A stretch of DNA of 46,610 nt. Origin: Micractinium sp. NFX-FRZ (Eukaryota; Chlorophyta; Trebouxiophyceae; Chlorellales; Chlorellaceae). The position numbers and the translations under genes were made by a program. Location: contig JAPTJF010000474.1 of assembly GCA_029339195.1 (NCBI GenBank), positions 1 through 46,610 on the forward strand, in the 5' to 3' direction. Shown here piece by piece: positions 1-12,200 of this stretch (its first letter is position 1; every line of letters starts with the position of its first letter). The notes under the pieces were generated by a model. That model saw only the letters and a list, made by a program, of their open reading frames with translations. It ran no database searches and was not told the DNA's origin.

Positions 1-99
1 GCTGTGCTGTGCTGTGCTGTGCTGTGCTGTGCTGTGCTGTGCTGTGCTGTGCTGTGCTGTGCTGTGCTGTGCTGTGCCCTTTGTGCTGTGCTGTGCTGT
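1..99. repeat. GCTGT pentanucleotide microsatellite
   Basis: Fifteen perfect GCTGT units run from base 1 to 75, then three more at 85-99 after a short interruption. The array is cut by the window edge. It is not a telomere repeat; green-algal telomeres are of the TTTAGGG/TTTTAGGG type. Confidence 0.95.
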
Positions 100-280
100 G
101 TCGGACCCCCCTGTTAACACAGCCTGTTCATCTGCCTGTGCCCCAGGATGCCTCCCACCCACTGTCCCCTACTGGCGAGTTGGTCACCTGCCTGCTGCGC
201 TTCCCCTCCATCCTGCCCCCTTGGCTTCACGTAACGCCTCTTGCCTGCTCGTCCTCCTGCCCCCATCTCCTGCCTGGCAG
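1..280. other. Intron sequence of the SKI2 gene upstream of its first visible exon
   Basis: This stretch begins inside a GCTGT array and runs to an acceptor (tgcctggcag) at 271-280. I see no convincing coding exon in it. It is probably the intron before the first visible helicase exon, although 5' untranslated sequence cannot be excluded. Confidence 0.5.
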
Positions 281-3200
281 CGGCGTCTGGCTTCTGGAGG
301 GAGAGGGTGAAGCAGAGGAGGGGGCGGCGGCAGCAGGCGGGGATGAGGATTGGGATGCGCCTCCCCGTGAGGAAGAGGAGGAGGAGCAGGCGGCGCAGGA
401 GGAGCCAAGTGCGGCGGCAGCAACAGCAATAGCGGCGCCGGCGACGGCGGCAGCAAGACCAGGAGCGGGTCGCCCAAGGGGGCCCTCTTCCGTGCTCAAC
501 TTGCCAGGGGATGAGGAGCTGCCGGGCGGCGTAGGTGAGTGACAAGGGGATCGGGAGTATAGGTTCAGGTTGCTGAATGGTTGAGCCCTTTGCCGCGTGC
601 TGCCTCTCCTGCTGCTGCCGTCGCCTGGAACGACGGCACGGTTTGTGCTGCTCAACTGGCCAGGAGATGAGGAGCTGCCGGGGTGGCGTAGGCGGTGGGC
701 GGCCAGGACTGTGCTGGCCGTGACTGGCGGTACCGCTGCCAGCCCCTCAGCCCTGCTGGGGCATATTGCCACCCAAGGTCCACGCCCGCCGAGTTGCCTT
801 CCGTGCCCGTGCCTTGCCCTGCTAAGGGCCGCCAGGCAAGCAGTTGCGCTCCCTGGGCTGGCCTGCTTCCCGTCACTGATTGGCCTCCGTGGGCTGTAGC
901 CCTACCCTCATCCATGCCCTTCCCTGGCTGATCCCCCCTGTGCCCCTCCCTGTGCGCTGGATCCCCCTGCAGAGGGCGACGCGGTAGCGGCAGTGCTCGG
1001 CGCAGAGGCAGCGGCCGCCGACTGGGCCCGCAAACCGGCGGCGCCCTCCGGAGGGTTTGCCGCGCTGGCGGGCCGGCCGGAGAAGCGGCAGCGGGGCGAC
1101 CACGAGTGGGCCCTCAAGTGAGCTGGACACCCGAGGGACCCTGCTCGGGGATGCTGCTGTGTACTTGTGGTGCTGTTGTCAGCGGTGCTGTTGGTGCGGG
1201 CGTGTGGTTGGGGCTACCAGCCCCTGCCTGTCCTCACGTCTTCCCTGCCACCCCCCGCACCCGCCCTCCCGTCTCTACCCTCACGAGGCACCACACCCCG
1301 GGGCTGCAGGACCGATGGGGGCGGGATGCCCTCCTGATCCCCCGCTTTGCACCCTCAGCCTGTGCCCCTCATGTATGCGTCACGTGCTTTGTGCAGGGGC
1401 CACATCCCCGGGCTGCAGCGGCAGTGGGACCGGTACAAGGGCAACCTGGCCAAGAGCTGGCCCTTTGAGCCCGACACCTTCCAGAAGGAGGCCATCATAC
1501 ACATGGAAAACGTGAGGTGCACCGAGTGTATTGGTCACCACATGTGCAGCTGTTTGCTGCGTCTGTGTGCGGCAGCCACACACGGCAGCCACACACCCTG
1601 CTGTGCCCCCATCGCCCGCCTGTCCGCACGGGCGCTCAGCGGCAGCAACTGAGTAATGCGTGCCCCGGCCTCTCACACATCGTATTCTCCTTGCCACTAC
1701 TCCGTGCAGGGCCGCTCCGTCTTTGTGGCTGCCCACACCTCGGCCGGCAAGACGGTGGCTGCAGAGTATGCTTTTGCCCTGGCCGCCAAGCACTGCACCC
1801 GCGCCGTCTACACCTCCCCCATCAAGACCATCTCCAACCAGAAGTTCCGGGACTTTTCAAAGGAGTTCGAGGTGGGGTGTGGGCAAGGGGGTGCAAGGGG
1901 GGGGGTGGGCAAGGGGTGTGTGCAAGGGGCGCAAGGGGTGCAAGGGGCGCAGGCCTCGAAGCGGTGCCAGTGTGGGCAGCCAACTCCAGGCCGGCTGCCA
2001 GCCTCATCCTGACCGACCCCACCCCCACCCCCACCCCCACCCCTACCCTCGCATGCGCGCACCCCCAACTGACTGTGCCCCCTCCACCCCTGCGCAGGTG
2101 GGCCTGCTCACTGGCGACGTGTCCATCTGCCCCGAGGCGGCCTGCCTGATCATGACCACCGAGATCCTGCGCTCCATGCTGTACAAGGGGGCGGAGCTCA
2201 TCCGGGACATCGAGTGGGTCGTGTTTGACGAGGTGGGCTGCATAATACGCCGCACATTGCCTGCTTTTGTTACCTGCCCTTCACCTCCCCTGCCAGGCAG
2301 GTGCATCAGATTGGCCTCCCCAAGCAGGGCCCCTGCGCGCCCTGCCTGCTGTCCCTTCTATCCAGCACCGCCCCACTGCCCCCCTGCCCCCCGCTCCTAC
2401 CGTGCGCCAGGTGCACTACATGCACCTCCCTGAGCGCTGCCCCGGTGCGCTTCTTCCCCGCTATCTGTCACCTCACCTCCTGCCCCCTTGCCCCACGCTC
2501 TCTCTCGTGCGCAGGTGCACTATGTGAGCGCCGCGGGCAGGGTCCCGGGGCGCCTTTCCCCCCGCTAACTAGCACCTCCCCAGTCCCTTTTTTTGCTTCC
2601 AACAGGTGCACTATGTGAGCGACGCTGAGCGGGGCGCTGGGTGCTCTTTTCCCTACTCTCTTCAACGCCTCCCCGTCCCCTCATGTGCGCAGGTGCACTA
2701 TGTGAACGACGCTGAGCGTGGCGTGGTGTGGGAGGAGGTCATCATCATGCTGCCCGCGCATGTCAAGCTCATCATGCTGTCGGCCACGGTGAGGATGACG
2801 TAATGCGTGTCGCATGATCCGGAGCGATCGTGTCACTCAGCCTGTGCGTGCTGCAGCTGGCGGCTGCCCCCTGCCGTGCTCTCAGCGCCCGGGGTGCTGT
2901 TGCCGCCCCTCCCGCGGCTGCTCACCCACACTGCCCATGTGGTGCCTTTTCCACATGAGCGTGTGCCGCCCCTTGCCGGCTGGCAGGCCGTAGGGAGCAG
3001 GACTGGCTGAGCTTTCTTCTCCCCTGTTCCCTTTCCCCCCTCCTCCCACAGGTTCCCAACGTGATGGAGTTTGCCGACTGGGTGGGGCGCACCAAACAGA
3101 AGCCCATCTACGTGACCGGTGGGTGGGGGTGGGGGGAGCGGGGTGGTGGTGGTGGTGTGTGTGTGTGCGTGTGTGTGTGGGGGGCGGGGGCGGCTGCTGG

Positions 3201-6200
3201 GGCCATGCTGGCTTTTGGGTGGGCCGTCGTGGCAATAGCGGGGACACCGGAGAAGCAAAAGTGGCGACTGTTGGCATTGGCGTCCCATTTTGCGGCGCCC
3301 CCACCTCTTCACATGTTGCACACCCGGCCCGCAGGCACCACCCAGCGCCCCGTCCCGCTGCGGCACACTGCCTTCTCACCCTGACACATTGAGTGTCTTT
3401 CCCGCACATGTTGCACCCCGCCCCGCAGGCTCCATCAAGCGCCCTATCCTGCTGCCGCACAACGCCTTCTCACCCTTGTTTGTTTGCACATGTGCAACCC
3501 GGCCCGCAGGCACCACCAAGCGCCCCGTCCCGCTGCAGCACAACCTGTACTACTCTGGCCAGCTGTTCACCATCTGCCAGGCGGAGTCCTACAAGACAGA
3601 GGTGCGCTGCTGTGCTGTGGTTCACAGGTGTGCGAAGAAAGGAAGGGAGATGGGGTTGGAGGGCACAGTAATCACCGTCACAGGACAGCTGACAGCTGCT
3701 CCAGCACCTGCCGGGGGGCTGGCCAGGCGGGCCCGTGCCCCAGACTTGCATCAATTGGTTCGCTCTCCCTGCCTCCATCCCTTTTCATCTGGCATAAAAT
3801 GAAAATATATTTCATTGCCTCCTTGGATGTCCTGCAGGGCTTCCGGGCGGCCCGAGATGCCGCCAAAGCCAAGGCCGGCCCCGTGCCGCAGACGCGCGCT
3901 GAAACACAGCGTGCTCTGCCCACGGGGCGTGGCGACGGCGGCGGGCGTGGCCCCGGCGGGCGCGGGCAGCAGCAGCAGCAGCGGTATGGGCAGCGTGGCA
4001 GCGCCAACGCGGGGGCGACAGCCATGGCTGCGGCAAACCGGCAGGCAGCGGCGCAGCGGGGAGGGGGTGGCAGTGGGCTGCGGTCGGAGCGCAGCCAGTG
4101 GATGGCGCTGATTGAGATGCTGAGGAAACAGTGAGTGAGAGAGTGAGGAGGGGAGGGGGGGAGGGAGGGAGGGGAAGGAGCTGCGGTTTGAGGGTGAGGA
4201 AGGTAGGGAAGCGCGCCAGCTGGATGCTTCGCTGGCGCCTCCTGCTCCCCTGTGCTGGCAACCTCCACTGCACTGCAGCGACGTGCTGCGTTGCACGCTA
4301 TCCCTCTCCACCCTGGGAATCTCACCGCCCACCATTGCCCCACTTGCCCTGCCCTGCCCTGCGCAGGTGGCACCTTCATGTCGCCGCCCCCGCTGCCCGT
4401 TCACCCGCCCCCACCGCCTGATTGCCGCACCCGCTGCAGGGACCTGATTCCGTGCGTGGTGTTTGTGTTCAGCAAGAAGCGCATCGATGCTCTGGCAGAC
4501 AACCTGCAGGTGAGGCAGGAAACGTTGCAGCTCAAGTTCTTCCAGCCTTGTCCAGCTGTGGCGACAAGGCTGGGGCATGCCGTCAACTCGTGAGCACTTC
4601 AAGTGTCACCCGACGGCTACACGAGAATCCCCTGCCCCCGCCCCCCCACGGCAGTCTCTGGACCTGACCACCGCCGCCGAGAAGAGCGAGATCCACCTGT
4701 TCTGCGAGAAGGCGCTGGGGCGCCTCAAGGGCGGGGACCGGGAGCTGCCGCAGGTTAGGCGGGGGCGCTGTGGGGAGGGGCGAGGAACGGTCTTTTGGAG
4801 AGTTGTGCAGCTGGTTTCCACGGCGTGTTGCTGCTGTCCGACTCCTCCACATGAATCAATGTCTGTGTGAACAGCGGGGGCACAGGGGTGGGGTGGGTGG
4901 GTGAAGAAGCGGTGCGCTGGGCCGCCACAGGGGGAAGGAGCGGGGGGTGCGGTAGGTGGGCTGGGAGGCAAGGGAGGTGGGCAGGCACGGGGGTGAGGCA
5001 TGGCTGGCGTGAGGAGGGCAGATTGGCGCTGGCACGACTAGCAAGGCTGGGATCTGACAGCTGCAGGAGGTGGGCAGGGTACACGGGGCGGGGCCTGGCG
5101 CGGCGTGGCGCTCCTGCCCCCGCCGTGTACGCAGGCGTGCCTCGTGCCCACCTGTCCACCCGCCCGCCCGCCTGCTTCCCTGGCTGCCCATCCCTACCCC
5201 GCTTTAACAACACCGCAGGTGCTGCGAGTGCGCGAGATGCTGAAGCGCGGGCTGGGCGTGCACCATGCAGGCAAGCAAGCATGCACGCTTTCCTTTTCCC
5301 AAGGCAGATGGGGAAGTTGTGCCACGTGCTTCCCTCGCCAGGGTGTCCCGGTTGTGAGAGGCGGGCAGCACTGCCGCTGCTCTGCAAGCGTGCCCTAGTA
5401 GGGCCCGCCCCCGCCCCGCCGGCCCCGCCCGTCTCTGCCCCCACCCGCCGCCTCAGCCTCCCATCATCGCCGCCGCCGCCGCCCAAACCGCAGGCCCGCT
5501 GCCCATTGCGAGGCGCATGTCTGGCCCAGGCCTTAAGCCACCTGAATTAAGCCACGCTGGCTGACCCTGCCACCCCCTGCAGGCCTGCTGCCCATCGTGA
5601 AGGAGATTGTGGAGATGCTGTTCTGCCGGGGGGTGATCAAGGTGGGTGGGTGGGTGGGCCGGTGGGCCATTGTGCGGCACACCACCAACCAACACATGCT
5701 GTTTTTTCCGGGAGGCGGAAGTGGCAGTTGGTGGCTCACGGTGTGGGCTGTGCAGCAGGGTGGTCTGCATGCCTGCACGCAGTACCGTTGCACCACAAAA
5801 CAAGCTGCCCTGCCTGCTGCGCCTGCTGCAGGTGCCGTTCCCTTGGAGGTGAAAGCGCCTGCATTTTCCTTCACTGAACACCGTGCACACTCCCTCCTGC
5901 CTCCCGCAGGTCCTGTTCAGCACCGAGACGTTTGCCATGGGGGTGAACGCGCCCGCACGCACAGTCATCTTCCAATCGCTGAGGTGGGTGCCGGGGTCAT
6001 CCTCCAGTCGCCCACCGGGGCGGCACGCAGGGTGCGATAATAACCCTTGGCGCCCGCCCCGCCCACAGGCTCGAAATGCAACAGTTGCGCCCCCTTCCAC
6101 CTGCAGGAAGCACGACGGCAAGTCCTTCCGCAACCTGATGCCCGGGGAATACACCCAGGTGGGCTGGCCAGCGAAAGCAGGTTTGGGTGTGATTCGTTGG

Positions 6201-9200
6201 AACACGTCATATTGGTGGTTGTTTGACTGCGGTGGGGCACCAACATGCTGCCTGGGGAGGTCAGTACAGGAGAGGGCCTCTGTTGGCCACCCTGTGCCGC
6301 CGCTCCTGGGGGCTGCTGGACCCGCAGTCATGTCTGCATGCTTCCTCCGCCCCCAGCAGCTCCCCTCGCTCCCACCCGCCGACCCACCCACCTGCCCCTT
6401 TGCCTCCCGCTGTGCGCACATCTGATGTGTGTGCGCTAGTGCAGATGGCGGGGCGTGCGGGGCGGCGCGGGCTGGACACGGTGGGCACGGTTGTGATTGC
6501 CTGCTGGGAGGAGCTTCCGGAGGAGGTGGAGATTCGCAAGATGCTGACAGGTGGGTGGCCAGTGGGAGGGGCAAGGCGCTTGGAGTTGATGCTCTGGGGC
6601 GCTGGTTGGTTTGGGCTGCCGGAGGTGAAGAGAGCCGCGAGATGTGCCGCCTCTTGAGTTGGGGGGGTGGATGAGGCGCAGTGAGGTGGCAGGCTGTATG
6701 CGTGTGTGCATGCGTGGCGCAGAATGGCAGGGTGCGGATGGGTGGGGAGAGCTGCCCGCCACCCCCACCCTGAACATAGATGACTAGACCTGCCGCAGCC
6801 CCACCCGAACCCTGTGCAACCTCTTGCTCCCTGCCCCGCCGCCACCCAGTCTGACAGCTGCACCTGTCGCACCACTACCCTGGTCAAGTGCATTATCCTT
6901 CTCCCTCCCCCCTGCCCCGCCGCCACCGCCCGCAGGCGCCGCCACCCGTCTGGAGAGCCAGTTCCGCCTCACCTACTCCATGATCCTCAACCTGCTGAGG
7001 GTGGAGGACCTAAAGGCGAGTGTGCTGCTGTTACCTTAGGTTGAGGTTGGGCAGGGGGCGGCTCACTCACTTTCTGATGTTCAACCTGCTGAGGGTGGGA
7101 GGACCGCAAGGGTCAGTGCCGTTCTTTACTGTGCTGTTCTGTACTGTGCTGATGCTGCGCAAGGCAGTGGCTCACTTGTTCCAGGATCTCACACCCTGCT
7201 GCGCTCGTGCTCCTTCAGGTTAGGTTCAGTTTGGGGCAAGGCGATGGCTCGCTGTCTCCATGCACAACCCACTTGCCGATGGGGGAGGGCCGAATGGCAA
7301 CTCCTCCACCCCCCTTCTCACCTTTCTGCCCTTGACAAACCACGTGCCCACTGCGCCGCCGCAGGTGGAGGACATGCTGAAGCGCTCGTTTGCCGAGTTC
7401 CACGCGCAGCGCGCCCAGCCCGAGCTGCTGGAGGCGCTGGAGAAGGGGCAGGCGGCGCTGGCGCGGCTGCACGCGCGCCCCTGGCCCGCCTCGCCGCTGG
7501 GCACCACCAGGCGCGCAGCTGGGGGAGGGGCCGTGCCTTTGTTCCTTGCTTTCTTGCTTCTTCCCTCTTCTTTTCGTTCTGAGGGCCGCACCAAAGTGCC
7601 TCGGCGCGCAGCTGCGGGATGGGCATGAGTGGCTGGGTGTGCGTATGCGAAGGGGCCAGGGCTGGAGCCGGTTCTGTGCTGCGCAGTGCGTGTCTCTGTA
7701 TCCGAGCGGATGCTGTGCTGTGCTACATCGTCCAGGGTCTGCTTCTGCACAGCGCCTGCACCACAACCCTGTGCAACCTGTACTGCAGGTCGGAGATGGG
7801 AGTTGCATTGCAAATTGGCTTTAAGGCGCTAGACTGTGCCTGACTGTACCGCTGCACGGCTGCAATGCACGCTTGTACTGCAGGGAGGAGATGGAGGCGT
7901 ACTGCCGGCTGTGCATGGAGATCGAGGCGCTGGACGCCCGCCTACAGGCAGAGGTGTGCGCTTGGTGTGTGCTGCCTCACGTGTTTGGACTCTAATGTTG
8001 GCGGGTTCGTTTTGTAGCGCGGGCAGAAAGGAACTGCATAAAGCAGCGCAGCACGCATGCCACTGCTGCAGATGTTCTGCAGATGACAGCCATTTGTGCT
8101 GGCACTTCAGCTCAGTGCTGCGTGCACCTAGCTCGTACACACCCCTGCCCTGCACCCACCCCACTCCTGGGCCCAGGTCATGGCGACACGCGCCGCGCAG
8201 CAGGCGCTGGCGGCAGGGCGCGTCGTGCTGCTGCGCCGCGGCTCCGGCGCCAGCGGGGGCGGCGGCAGCGGCATCACCGAGCTCGGCGTGATTTGTGGGG
8301 ATGCACCAGAGACCAGCAGCAGCAGCAGCGGCGGCGGCAGCGGCAGTACAGGCGGGCTGGGAGGCAGCAAGGGCCTGGATGCTTTCTTTTCCACCAGCAG
8401 CAGCGGGGCCCAGCGGGGCGCGGCGGGCTTGGGCGGCAGCGGCGGCGGTGGCGGCGGCGCAGAGGACGGCAGCGCGGGCAGCGGGAGGCACTATGCCATA
8501 CTCTACCTCCACCGCCCCTCTCCCCTGGACCCACCCGCCCCGCCAGCGGCGGCGGCAGCGGCGGGAGGCAGCGGGCAGCAGCCGGCGGCCGGGGTGGGCC
8601 CAGCGGCGGCAGCGGCAGCGGCGGCGCCCACCCTTCCAGAGGCCGCTCCTGGGGAGCCAATGATGCGGTTAAAGAAGAAGGTGAGGTGCCCAGCACTGAG
8701 GGGAAAATATGCACCTGTAGATGCACCCGCCTCCTACGCCCGGCATGTGTACTGTCGTCGTGCTGCCCGTTGCTGTTGTGCATCGTCAAGGCCGCCGCTG
8801 CCGCCGGCTGCCTTCCCGTTACCCCTGGCACCAGACCAGGCTCTCCCTCATCATATATATGCCTTTGCAAACCCTCGTTCTTCCTATCTTGGCAGGATGA
8901 CGATGATCTCCTGATGATGGGGATGGGTGGGGGCGGCAAGAAGGGCGGCAAGAAGGGAGGCGGCGGCGGCGGCGGCCGGCAGGCGACCCTCTCCCTCGGC
9001 GGCGGCGGCGGCGGCGGCTTTGGCGGCGGCGGGTTTGGGCGCGCTGGCGGCGGCGGGGCGGCGCGCCAGGCGCTGGCGCTGCCGCATGCGGGGGATGTGG
9101 GTGGCGCTGCGTTCCGGCTGGAGGCGCTGCCAGCTGGCGACATTGTGGGCATCTGCAAAGTCAAAATAAGGTGAGCTGCTGGTTCTCGTGTTCATGCCAA

Positions 9201-12200
9201 CTTGGGTGTGGATCATGATTGGAGGGCGGTGGGGTGCAATGCCGCGCGCCCCCCTCCCAGAATAGACAAGCTGGCCAGGTCCCCCAATCGGGAGGGCGAG
9301 ACTGTTCCTGGGCGCCGGTGATGCCTGCCTCTTCTGGCAGATCTGTATGGGGCACTCATCCGTCACTTAGGGGTGCGCTTATGTGGCACCCAACGAGGCA
9401 CATGGCCCCACTGGCACTAGTAACCCCACCCGGCACCAGCCTTTGTGCGGCGCCGCGACCCTGGACGCCAGGCGGTGTGCGCTCGCTTGCGGCGGCGGTC
9501 ATTTAGCAAGTCCACACACACACCCTTCTCTGACCTGCCCCCTGCCCGACTTCCTTTGCCCGCACCCTGTTGCCCACTTGCCTTCAGGCTGGAGGGTGAC
9601 GCCATTCTGGGCGCCAGCGACGCGGGCGCGCTGGCGGCGGCGGTCACGGCGCTGGTTCGGGTGGGGGACACGGCGGCAGAGGAGGGGGCGGACCCGCCGG
9701 TGCTCGACCCCGTGGCCGACCTGAAGCTCAACTCCATTGGTGAGCAGTGCAGTGAAGTGCGGAGTGTATGTGTGTGTGTGTGTGTGTGTGCGCGCCCGCG
9801 AGCGTGCGCGTTAAGTGTGTGGGGGAGGGGGCAGGTCGCTCGATGGCGGACCTGAAGCTCAACTCTGTTGGTGAGCTTCAAGAGGAATGCATTCGTGTGT
9901 GCGGCTCTGAGTGTGTGATCCAGCGGGCACGCGGTGGGCCAGGCAGGGCAGGCGGTGGGCATCCGGTAGCCACCTGTGCCCTTCCGCACAGCCGCTGCCT
10001 GTGCCCGGCCACTGCCTTGAGGATGCACTCGCACTCGCACACACCCCTTGCTGCACATGTCCCCCTCCCCTCCTCCCCAGACCTCGTCGGCGACCTGCGC
10101 CTGCGCGCCTCGCTGGCCGCGCAGCGCGCCTCCCTGCCCGCCCACCGCGACCCGCTGCTGCCCGAGCTGCTGGCGGTTGTGCGCAGCGAGGCGCTGCTGG
10201 CGGGGCGGCTGGCAGCGGTGGCGCGCCGCATGAGCAACGCCAACCTGCAGCAGCTGCCAGAATACCACCAGAGAGTGAAGGTGGGGCGGGGGGGGGGTGG
10301 ATTGTTGCCAAGGGTGGAGGAAGGGTGGGGGCAGGGGAGGGTGGGGGATGCAGAGAGTGGACGTGAAGTGTTCAGCGGTGCCCACCCCACCACATGCGTG
10401 CCCGGCTGCAGGTAAGTGCCGCTGCAGCACATGGGGCCCGCCCTCCGGAGCGACCATGCGGCGACGACCATAGAAGCTGTGATGCGTGGTGTGATGCTTG
10501 GTATCCCCTCATTCCATTACTGTTTTTTTGGTGCCTTGCAATGCACATGTGCAGGTGCTGCAGCGCATGGGGTACCTGGAGCGTGACCAGACGGTGACGA
10601 TGAAGGGGCGGGTGGCCTGCGAGGTCAATTCGGGTGGGTGGGAAGGGCGGGCCTGGGCGGGCCAGAAACGAGGTGGGTGGAACGGGGCGCGCTGTGTGTG
10701 CAGCGTGCAGTGCAGCAGGGCCAGGAGCCGGAGCTCGGGTCGCCACGTGCAACTCGCCAACCAGTGGTCAGCCGCCCTCGCCCAGCCGAGAACCAAGCCA
10801 CGGCGGTGGGTGACCCGCCTTCCCCTCCGTGACAGCGTCTGTCTGCTCACGCTATCCGCAACCCATGTCCCTTTGTCCTGAACTTTCTGATGCCATTGCA
10901 GGCGATGAGCTGGTGGCCACGGAGTTGATGCCATTGCAGGCGACGGAGCTGAACTCTGGCCCCAGCTGCCCCCAGCTGTCGTCCCACGTGCACCTCACTT
11001 TCAAACTCGCTTCTTGGGCAATGCCTGCAGGCGATGAGCTGGTGGCCACTGAGCTGATCACTGGCCATAACTGCCCCCAGCTGTCATCCCACATGCACTT
11101 CACGTTCACACTTTCGCCTTCTCAATGCCTGCAGGCGATGAGCTGGTGGCCACGGAGCTGATCTTTGGCGGCGTGCTGGCTGAGTTGGAGCCGGAGGAGG
11201 CGGTTGCGCTGCTGGCAGCACTGGTCTTCCAGGTGGGGGTGGGGTAGTGCTGCTCTTCCTTCGGCAGAGCCGACCCCCTGGATGCAGCCGGTATGCATGC
11301 ATTAGGTCGCACGTTAATCCACGCGTGTGCATCTGGAGCCACACCTGCTGCAGGAGGCACAGAGACGGAGCGAGCTGGCCCCTCGGCTGCTGCAGCACGG
11401 GAAGGCATGTATGGAGCCAAACAATTTAGAATTCTGCACTCGTCGCCACCTTTTCCACACACACGCTGCTGCTGCTGCAGGAGAAGAGCCAGAGCGAGCC
11501 GGAGCTCACCCCGCGGCTGCAGCAGGCGCGGGAGGACACGGTATCGCTGGCCCTGCAGGCGGCCGTGGTGCAGCAGGAGTGCGGGCTGCAGCTGACGCCC
11601 GAGGAGTTTGTGGCCGCCACCCTGAACTTTGGGCTGACCGAGGTGGGTGGCGCTGTGAGGTGGGGAGGGGTGCTGTGCTGTGCTGTGCTGTGCTGTGCTG
11701 TGAGGTGCTGTGCTGTGAGGTGAGGTGAGGTGAGGTGAGGTGAGGTGAGGTGAGGTGAGGTGAGGCAGCCGGCATTGTGCTGCCCACCGGCTGCTGCTTG
11801 CACATACAGAGTTTGAGGCTCGGCCCACGCCCGTCTGCAAGGCCCCCCAGACCTGATGTACATCTCGCCACATGGTCAGCGTTCTGGATGCGCCATACCT
11901 CCACGTCGCCTGTGCACTCGTGTGCCCGCAGGTGGTGTACGAGTGGGCGCGTGGCACGCCCTTCCGACAGATCTGCGACCTCACAGACGTGATGGAGGGC
12001 AGCATTGTGAGGGCCATGGTGCGGCTGGACGAAACCTGCAGGTGGGCTGCCTCACTGCCGCTGGGTGGGCTGCCTCGTTGCTGTTGGCGGGGCTGCCTTG
12101 TTTGGGGAGGTGGGGGTCGGGAGGGAGCAGTGGTGTGGCTGGACGGCACATGCAGGTGGGCTGCTCTCTGTGCTTGTTGCCTGTGTGCGAGTGGGACGCC

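Noticed and set aside
1..99. GCTGT array as a telomere or chromosome end
   Set aside because: The unit is unlike green-algal telomere repeats, and the same pentamer occurs in introns elsewhere in the window.
9..542. Long open frames across the GCTGT array that would encode Cys/Leu/Ala repeats
   Set aside because: A pentamer repeat without stops is open in several frames by construction. The real helicase exon starts only at 281 after an acceptor.
8274..9164. A 296-aa minus-strand open frame opposite the Gly/Ala exons
   Set aside because: It is the Pro/Arg-rich antisense shadow of GC-rich Gly/Ala codons; the plus strand has splice sites and family context.
9417..10457. A 346-aa minus-strand open frame
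   Set aside because: Antisense to SKI2 exons; low-complexity His/Thr run comes from the GT microsatellite.
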